Of a stretch of DNA of 8,949 nt, positions 5,529 through 8,949 are shown piece after piece (position 1 is the first letter of the stretch; each line of letters starts with the position of its first letter). The DNA is from JBOHCT01 sp050699055 (GTDB lineage Bacteria > Actinomycetota > Actinomycetes > Streptosporangiales > JBOHCT01): assembly GCA_050699055.1 (NCBI GenBank), contig JBOHCT010000180.1:1-8949 (forward strand), read 5' to 3'. Made by a program: the position numbers and the translations under genes. Under the pieces are notes generated by a model, which was given only the letters and a program-made list of their open reading frames with translations, was not told the DNA's origin and did not search any database.

Positions 5529-6754
5529 CAGGTCCGGTCGGACGAGGCCTCGACCGTGCGGGCAGAGGGGGTGCCCTGGGCGCCACCCCCGGTGCCCGGC
5601 GCCGAGAACACCGGCCCGGTCGTCGAACGTACGACAAGGTGGGGCACGACCAGGGTGCGTCGCGGGGGACGGTTGGGCTCGGCGATCCGCGCGGCGAGCA
5701 GGCGGGCCGCGGTCCGGCCCATCTCCCGACGCGGCTGGTTGACGGTTGTGAGTGACACGTGGCGGATCGCCGCCAGGTGGGTGTTATCGTACCCGACGAC
5801 GGACACGTTGTCGGGTACGCTCAGACCGAGTTCCACGGCGGCCGAGAGGGTACCCACCGCGCCGAGGTCATTGGGGGCGAAAACCGCCGTCGGCGGCCGG
5901 CGGGACGCGAGCAACGCATGGGCCGCGTGGCGGCCGCCCTCCTCGGTGAAGTCTCCCGGCTCGACGAGTATGTGCCGATCGAACCCGTGGCGGCGCATGG
6001 CTGTGACATAGCCCTCGCGGCGGGTCCTCGCGGTCGCGGACGGAGCGCCCTCGATATGGGCGATGCGGCGATGGCCCAGCTCGACCAGATGGTCGACCGC
6101 CAGCTGGGCGCCGAGGGTATCGTCATCGACGACGATGTCGACCCTCTGGAGGCCGGCGTCGAACTCGCCGACCACGACCGTCGGCACGCCGAGCGTCGTG
6201 CGGGCGAGGGCCTTGCTGTCGGGCACGACGCTGAGCAGCACCAGCCCGTCGACGCGTAGCTCCAGGAAGGCGTCGATCGCCTCAAGTTCGAAGGTGGCGT
6301 TCCAACGTCCGCTGCCGAGGAGCAGCCGCAACCCGTCCTGGTACAGCGTCTCCTGCAACCCGTCCAGGAACTCCGCGAAGAAGGGGTTGTGCAGGTCCGC
6401 CACGAGGGCGCCGACCAGACGCGTACGGCCCTCGACGAGGCTTCGGGCGACCGCGTTGGGACGGTAGCCCAGCTCGCGCGCGGCTTGGAGGACCGCCTCA
6501 CGCCGCTTCTCGCTCACGTGCGGAGAGCCACGGAGCACCAGCGACACGAGGGACTTCGACACGCCAGCGTGTGCGGCTACGTTGCGGATCGTGGGCTTAC
6601 CTGACGCCCTGCGCCGACCGCGCTCAGTACCCGCGCCCGCCTTCTCCCTCCCCTTACGGCCGACCCCATTACGTGGAGCCGACAACTCCGGCCGCTCGGG
6701 GATACGGAGGTTGCCCCCGCGGGGCGCTGAGGCTCGTCGCTCAGTGCCCGCCAT
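5525..6754 (-). CDS. LacI-family transcriptional regulator
   Basis: A complete LacI/GalR repressor. The helix-turn-helix TIRNVAAHAGVSKSLVSLVL is at about 55-74 and the hinge helix NAVARSL at 100-106, whose leucine in this family enters the minor groove at a central CpG. The periplasmic-binding-protein-like effector domain starts at VGALVADLHNPFF (about 114-126) and includes AVFAPNDLGAVG and NVSVVGYDNTHLAA. Effectors of the family are usually sugars or derivatives. About 50 basic, low-complexity residues precede the HTH, unusual for a family that normally starts within ten residues of it. The ATG at 6754 is my choice; GTG at 6787 is an alternative and neither has a strong ribosome site. It follows the zinc dehydrogenase on the same strand, 61 nt away from this start, and is likely co-transcribed with it. 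The palindromes at 7917 and 7996 are its probable targets. Confidence 0.9.
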   Translation of the reverse strand: MAGTERRASAPRGGNLRIPERPELSAPRNGVGRKGREKAGAGTERGRRRASGKPTIRNVAAHAGVSKSLVSLVLRGSPHVSEKRREAVLQAARELGYRPNAVARSLVEGRTRLVGALVADLHNPFFAEFLDGLQETLYQDGLRLLLGSGRWNATFELEAIDAFLELRVDGLVLLSVVPDSKALARTTLGVPTVVVGEFDAGLQRVDIVVDDDTLGAQLAVDHLVELGHRRIAHIEGAPSATARTRREGYVTAMRRHGFDRHILVEPGDFTEEGGRHAAHALLASRRPPTAVFAPNDLGAVGTLSAAVELGLSVPDNVSVVGYDNTHLAAIRHVSLTTVNQPRREMGRTAARLLAARIAEPNRPPRRTLVVPHLVVRSTTGPVFSAPGTGGGAQGTPSARTVEASSDRTC

Positions 6755-6794
6755 CGCGTTCCCGTTCCATGTCTCCAAGGTTGACACATTCTGT

Positions 6795-6822
6795 CACGTG
6801 CGGCACGTCGGTGCCTCACGTG
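6795..6822. promoter_or_regulatory. Hairpin overlapping the dehydrogenase stop codon
   Basis: CACGTGCGGCAC (6795-6806) pairs with GTGCCTCACGTG (6811-6822) around a 4-nt loop; 11 of 12 positions match. The minus-strand TGA of the dehydrogenase (6816-6818) lies inside one arm. Without a T-run it is less likely a full terminator than an mRNA processing or attenuation element between the dehydrogenase and lacI-type genes. It could also be a DNA site. Confidence 0.5.
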
Positions 6823-7877
6823 GTCAGATCAATGACGACCTTGACGGCCTCGCCTGAGCGGGCGGCGGCGATCCCGTCGGGCAGCCGTTCGAGCGGAAGC
6901 TCATGCGAGACGATCGGGTCGAGGTCCACGATCCCCTGCTCGAGAATGCGCACTGCGTCGGGGAACGTGTGGTCGCCCACATACGTGCCGAAGACCTGCA
7001 GTTCGCCGCGCGTGACGTCGAACTGGCGTACGGTATCGCGGGCGCCAGCGTTCATACCGAAGAGCAGGACACGCGCGCGGGGGCGGGCCACCTCGATCGC
7101 GGCGGGCAGCTGAGAGCCCACGGCATCGATAATGACGTCCGCTCCGAGCCCCCCGGTGACGCGGTGCACGATCTCGGACACGCGCCCGGCGCGAGGATCG
7201 ACGGTGTGGCAGGCGCCCATCCGGGACGCGGCCGCGCGTCGGGTCTCATCCGGCTCGACCACGACGCACCGTGCGCCGGCCGCACGCAGCAGCGCCTCGA
7301 AGATCAACCCGATCGCGCCCGCCCCGAAGATCACCGCGACCTCCCCTGGTTCGGGGCGCGCTTGACTGAGGCCGTTGAGCACACACGACAGCGGTTCGGC
7401 GAGTGCGGCGATCCGCCGCGGCAAGGCGTCACTCACGCGATGGCACGCCCGTGCGGGTACCGCCACGGCATCCGCGAGCCCTCCGTCACGAAAGATGCCG
7501 AGGCTGGTGAAGTTCTCGCAGTGGTTGCGCAGGCCGCGTTTGCACGGCAGGCAGGACCCGCATGCGAGGTTGGGCTGGACGACGACGCGATCCCCGGCGC
7601 CTACGCCGTAGACACCGGCGCCACACTCCGTGACATTGCCGACGATCTCGTGGCCGAGGATCACCCCCGGCGTGGCCGGGTGGCCCGGTGGGTCCTCAAG
7701 AATATGCAGGTCCGTGCCGCAGATCCCACATGCCTCCGGAGCGACGACCACCTCGCTCGGGTCGGTGACTCTCGCCAGCGGACGGGAAGTGAGTCGCGCA
7801 TCCTCCGGACCAGCGAAGATCGCCGCGCGCATGGTGCGCCTGTCCGGCGTGCGCGGAGAAGAGGTGGGAGTCGCCAT
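6816..7877 (-). CDS. Zinc-dependent medium-chain alcohol/polyol dehydrogenase
   Basis: A 353-residue MDR-family dehydrogenase that interconverts an alcohol or polyol and its carbonyl using NAD(P). Catalytic zinc ligands are visible as Cys-53 in CGICGTD, His-76/Glu-77 in GHE and Glu-161 in LAEP. The structural zinc lobe has Cys-106, -109, -112 and -120 (CGSCLPC, then C after seven residues). The Rossmann motif GAGAIG is at 185-190, and an acidic residue (VVVEPDE, Glu-208) at the end of the next strand suggests NAD. I chose the ATG at 7877 because AAGGGG lies 9 nt upstream. An ATG at 7886 is nearly as good, and the conserved domain begins at MRAAIFAG (16). It resembles sorbitol/threonine/inositol-type dehydrogenases, but the substrate is not readable. 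The downstream lacI-type gene and upstream operators point to an inducible catabolic role. Confidence 0.9.
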   Translation of the reverse strand: MATPTSSPRTPDRRTMRAAIFAGPEDARLTSRPLARVTDPSEVVVAPEACGICGTDLHILEDPPGHPATPGVILGHEIVGNVTECGAGVYGVGAGDRVVVQPNLACGSCLPCKRGLRNHCENFTSLGIFRDGGLADAVAVPARACHRVSDALPRRIAALAEPLSCVLNGLSQARPEPGEVAVIFGAGAIGLIFEALLRAAGARCVVVEPDETRRAAASRMGACHTVDPRAGRVSEIVHRVTGGLGADVIIDAVGSQLPAAIEVARPRARVLLFGMNAGARDTVRQFDVTRGELQVFGTYVGDHTFPDAVRILEQGIVDLDPIVSHELPLERLPDGIAAARSGEAVKVVIDLTT

Positions 7878-7916
7878 CAGTGCCATCCCCTTGGGCCTTC
7901 CGAATACCCAGCGCGT

Positions 7917-7928
7917 TGGAGCGCTCCA
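7917..7928. promoter_or_regulatory. LacI-type operator O1 (TGGAGCGCTCCA)
   Basis: A perfect 12-bp palindrome with a central CG, about 40 nt upstream of the dehydrogenase ATG. On the minus strand the match to O2 extends to TGTGGARCGYTCCA. Even length and a central CpG are typical of LacI/GalR operators. A LacI-family gene lies in the same operon. Confidence 0.65.
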
Positions 7929-7995
7929 CAAGGAGCGTCGCCGACACTGCCAGGCAACTCGTCCTGAGGCTCAAGCGCGCCACGCCAGAAGTGTA

Positions 7996-8007
7996 TGGAA
8001 CGTTCCA
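7996..8007. promoter_or_regulatory. LacI-type operator O2 (TGGAACGTTCCA)
   Basis: A perfect 12-bp palindrome identical to O1 except for the two bases flanking the central CG. Its centre is 79 bp from that of O1. It covers the predicted transcription start of the dehydrogenase promoter, so binding should block initiation. Confidence 0.7.
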
Positions 8008-8008
8008 C

Positions 8009-8037
8009 AGACTTGCGTCTGCCGTGTCCTCTGTCAA
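8009..8037 (-). promoter_or_regulatory. Promoter of the dehydrogenase-lacI operon
   Basis: On the minus strand a perfect TTGACA -35 box (8032-8037) is followed after 17 nt by AAGTCT (8009-8014) as the -10 box. The start point would be near 8002, inside operator O2. An alternative -10 box TACACT (7990-7995) has only a poor -35 box; O2 would then lie in its spacer. Either way O2 overlaps the promoter. Confidence 0.5.
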
Positions 8038-8163
8038 TGGGCCAGGAGGACAGGCCTCACCCTGGCGAGGGTCTCGGTGCCTGGGGCGCGCTTGCTCGGC
8101 CGTATACCGAGGGAAGGGGAAACTTGTCGGGACGGAGGCTTTCCCGCCCGGCGCAGGCGGAGA

Positions 8164-8202
8164 ACGCGGGGCGACCCCGGCCGCGCCAGGATCGCCCCGC
8201 GT
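8164..8202 (-). terminator. Terminator hairpin downstream of bldC
   Basis: ACGCGGGGCGA (8164-8174) and TCGCCCCGCGT (8192-8202) form a perfect 11-bp GC-rich stem around a 17-nt loop. It starts 14 nt past the bldC stop. It has no T-run, as is common for actinobacterial terminators. Confidence 0.65.
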
Positions 8203-8215
8203 AGCTGAATGACAC

Positions 8216-8419
8216 CTAGTGCGACCGCTGCTGCGGGAAGCCCGCGAGCAGGGCGCGAACCTCGGTCTCGCGGTAGCGACGGTGGCCACCCAATGTGCGG
8301 ATCGAGGTCAGCTTCCCAGCCTTCGCCCACCGCGTCACCGTCTTGGGGTCGACGCGGAACATGGTCGCGACCTCAGCCGGAGTGAGCAGCGGTTCGGTCT
8401 CGGGCGTACGTGTGGTCAT
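8216..8419 (-). CDS. bldC: BldC, MerR-like developmental transcription regulator
   Basis: A 67-residue one-domain DNA-binding protein, nearly identical by eye to Streptomyces BldC as I remember it. Landmarks are LLTPAEVATMFRVDPKTVTR (11-30), the WAKAGKLTSIRTLGGHRRYR wing (31-50) and the tail EVRALLAGFPQQRS. BldC has a MerR-type winged helix without the dimerisation helix. It is known to bind head-to-tail on direct repeats and to hold back the onset of sporulation. The ATG at 8419 is preceded by GGAGGAGAGG and starts at the conserved N-terminus; an open frame continues upstream to 8557 but codes for nothing recognisable. It has a hairpin terminator and a long leader with a promoter near 8606. 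This gene is the best evidence that the host is a developing actinomycete. Confidence 0.95.
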   Translation of the reverse strand: MTTRTPETEPLLTPAEVATMFRVDPKTVTRWAKAGKLTSIRTLGGHRRYRETEVRALLAGFPQQRSH

Positions 8420-8483
8420 GTCTGCGGCCTCTCCTCCGTGGACCGATGGCGGCGATCCTGCGGCAATCCTCGCGCTTGCGTCA

Positions 8484-8510
8484 GGATGACCGAAATGACC
8501 CGGATGGACC
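8484..8510. repeat. Three near-tandem 9-bp repeats in the bldC leader
   Basis: On the plus strand GGATGACC, AAATGACC and GGATGGACC occur in a row, with their ATG at 8486, 8495 and 8504, a strict 9-bp period. They lie 65-91 nt upstream of the bldC ATG, inside the predicted leader. The repeat could be a protein-binding array or chance. Confidence 0.35.
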
Positions 8511-8605
8511 ACCTCGGTGTCCCCCCCAAACCGGACTCCGTCGACGCCACGCGACACCGTGCGGATCGCTGCACGGGGAGCCCCACGTTTGAGTTACGCT
8601 CTGTG

Positions 8606-8624
8606 ATTGTAGCGATACGTATCG
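8606..8624 (-). promoter_or_regulatory. bldC promoter with a palindrome in the spacer
   Basis: On the minus strand TACAAT (8606-8611) is a five-of-six -10 box. Immediately upstream, in the position of the -35/-10 spacer, is the perfect 12-bp palindrome CGATACGTATCG (8613-8624). The hexamer 17 nt upstream of the -10 box (GTCCCT) is a poor -35 box, so an activator or extra contacts may be needed. The start point would be near 8599, giving a leader of about 180 nt before the bldC ATG. Confidence 0.5.
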
Positions 8625-8657
8625 TCGCAGGGACCCGTATTCGGGAAAATTTGGGAC

Positions 8658-8949
8658 TCAGTTCGCGGATTCGAGCGCCTGTACGCCGCGCCAGCGCGCC
8701 AGTAGCCGCTCGTACAAAACGCCGGCCAGCTGAGGATGACCGGTCTCCAAAGCTGTCAGTGTGGCCGCGACGTCGGCGACCGACTGGTCAGCCCGCAGCC
8801 GATCGTCGTCGAGAAGATGGACAAGCCCACCGTAATCGAGTTCGACGAGCGAATGCGGATGGAACTCCTCCAACCAGCGCCCCAGCTCCTCGACGCTGGC
8901 CAGCGTAGCCCCCGCCCCCGCCCCGCGGCGACTCACCGCCAGGGCGCGG
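8658..8949 (-). CDS. Conserved hypothetical protein, C-terminal part (cut by window edge)
   Basis: The minus frame is open from the window edge to a TGA at 8658-8660, giving about 96 residues of C-terminus. It contains SVEELGRWLEEFHPHSLVEL, then DYGGLVHLLDDDRLRADQSV, a helical stretch, and ends RLLARWRGVQALESAN. I recall very similar C-termini in an uncharacterised protein family of actinobacteria, but not its name. A GTG at 8936 could start a 92-residue protein, but the frame continues upstream without a stop and no ribosome site is visible, so it is most likely internal. It precedes bldC on the same strand by about 240 nt. Helical, soluble and acidic in its middle; no catalytic motif seen. 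Confidence 0.7.
   Translation of the reverse strand, partial: RALAVSRRGAGAGATLASVEELGRWLEEFHPHSLVELDYGGLVHLLDDDRLRADQSVADVAATLTALETGHPQLAGVLYERLLARWRGVQALESAN

Larger units (their letters stand above)
7878..8215. other. 338-nt regulatory gap between the dehydrogenase and bldC
   Basis: No gene is supported here. It holds, from left to right, the two LacI-type palindromes and dehydrogenase promoter (7917-8037), a stretch with several short inverted repeats (8051-8083, 8095-8111) and the bldC terminator (8164-8202). Open frames on both strands have Arg/Pro-rich compositions typical of shadows. Confidence 0.6.

Noticed and set aside
6795..6822. CACGTG elements as E-box-like transcription factor sites
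   Set aside because: They are the outer arms of one stem-loop, so RNA pairing explains them more simply; no known actinobacterial regulator using this core is suggested by the context.
6903..7967. 354-codon open frame on the plus strand
   Set aside because: It is the antisense shadow of the zinc dehydrogenase, whose zinc ligands and Rossmann motif are all in the minus frame.
8420..8557. 46-codon N-terminal extension of bldC
   Set aside because: BldC orthologues start at the MTTRTP-type N-terminus, which here has its own ATG with a good ribosome site. The extension is open by base composition only.
1..8949. Search for tRNA genes, CRISPR arrays, transposases, att sites or phage genes
   Set aside because: I saw no cloverleaf with a GTTCRANNC-type arm, no regularly spaced direct repeats beyond the three 9-bp units near bldC, and no integrase or transposase motif in any frame.

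Overview
The window is high-GC DNA with almost no repeats, typical of a filamentous actinomycete. The clearest marker is a 67-residue BldC (8216-8419), a developmental regulator of sporulating actinobacteria. Two F420-type luciferase-like oxidoreductases, an RsbW-like ATPase, a DUF1707 protein and a CBU_0592-like membrane protein fit the same group. I cannot fix the genus. The region looks like ordinary chromosome: I see no tRNA, rRNA, CRISPR array, transposase or phage gene.

Left part (1-1337). The minus strand carries the N-terminus of a FadE-type acyl-CoA dehydrogenase, cut by the window edge, with a clear promoter and a perfect 12-bp palindrome at the predicted start point. A DUF1707 gene follows. 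Next is a decayed stretch where the first ~54 residues of an NTF2/SnoaL-like protein run directly, out of frame, into the last ~87 residues of a PPOX/NimA-type FMN protein. This reads as a deletion scar.

Middle part (1338-4439). Two LLM-class, probably F420-dependent oxidoreductases face each other across a likely shared terminator. Two GNAT acetyltransferases then overlap by 10 nt and are probably translationally coupled. A ~60-nt imperfect palindrome separates them from the next gene.

Right-middle part (4440-5528). An RsbW-like ATP-binding protein with an extra C-terminal module is divergent from a small three-helix membrane protein. The stop codon of the latter overlaps that of the converging lacI-type gene in a single CTAG.

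Right part (5525-8215). A zinc-dependent medium-chain dehydrogenase and a LacI-family regulator form a probable two-gene minus-strand operon. Two near-identical perfect palindromes with a central CG (TGGARCGYTCCA) lie upstream of the dehydrogenase, one at the predicted transcription start and one just before the gene. This is the expected architecture for local control by the LacI protein, and is the best-supported regulatory inference in the window. No transporter or other catabolic gene is present, so the substrate is unknown.

Right end (8164-8949). bldC has a strong terminator hairpin, a leader of about 180 nt and a TACAAT -10 box next to a perfect 12-bp palindrome. Upstream is the C-terminus of a conserved hypothetical protein.

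I find no clearly new multi-gene system. The items most worth a second look are the LacI operator pair, the chimeric scar, the long intergenic palindrome at 4346-4405 and the bldC promoter palindrome.
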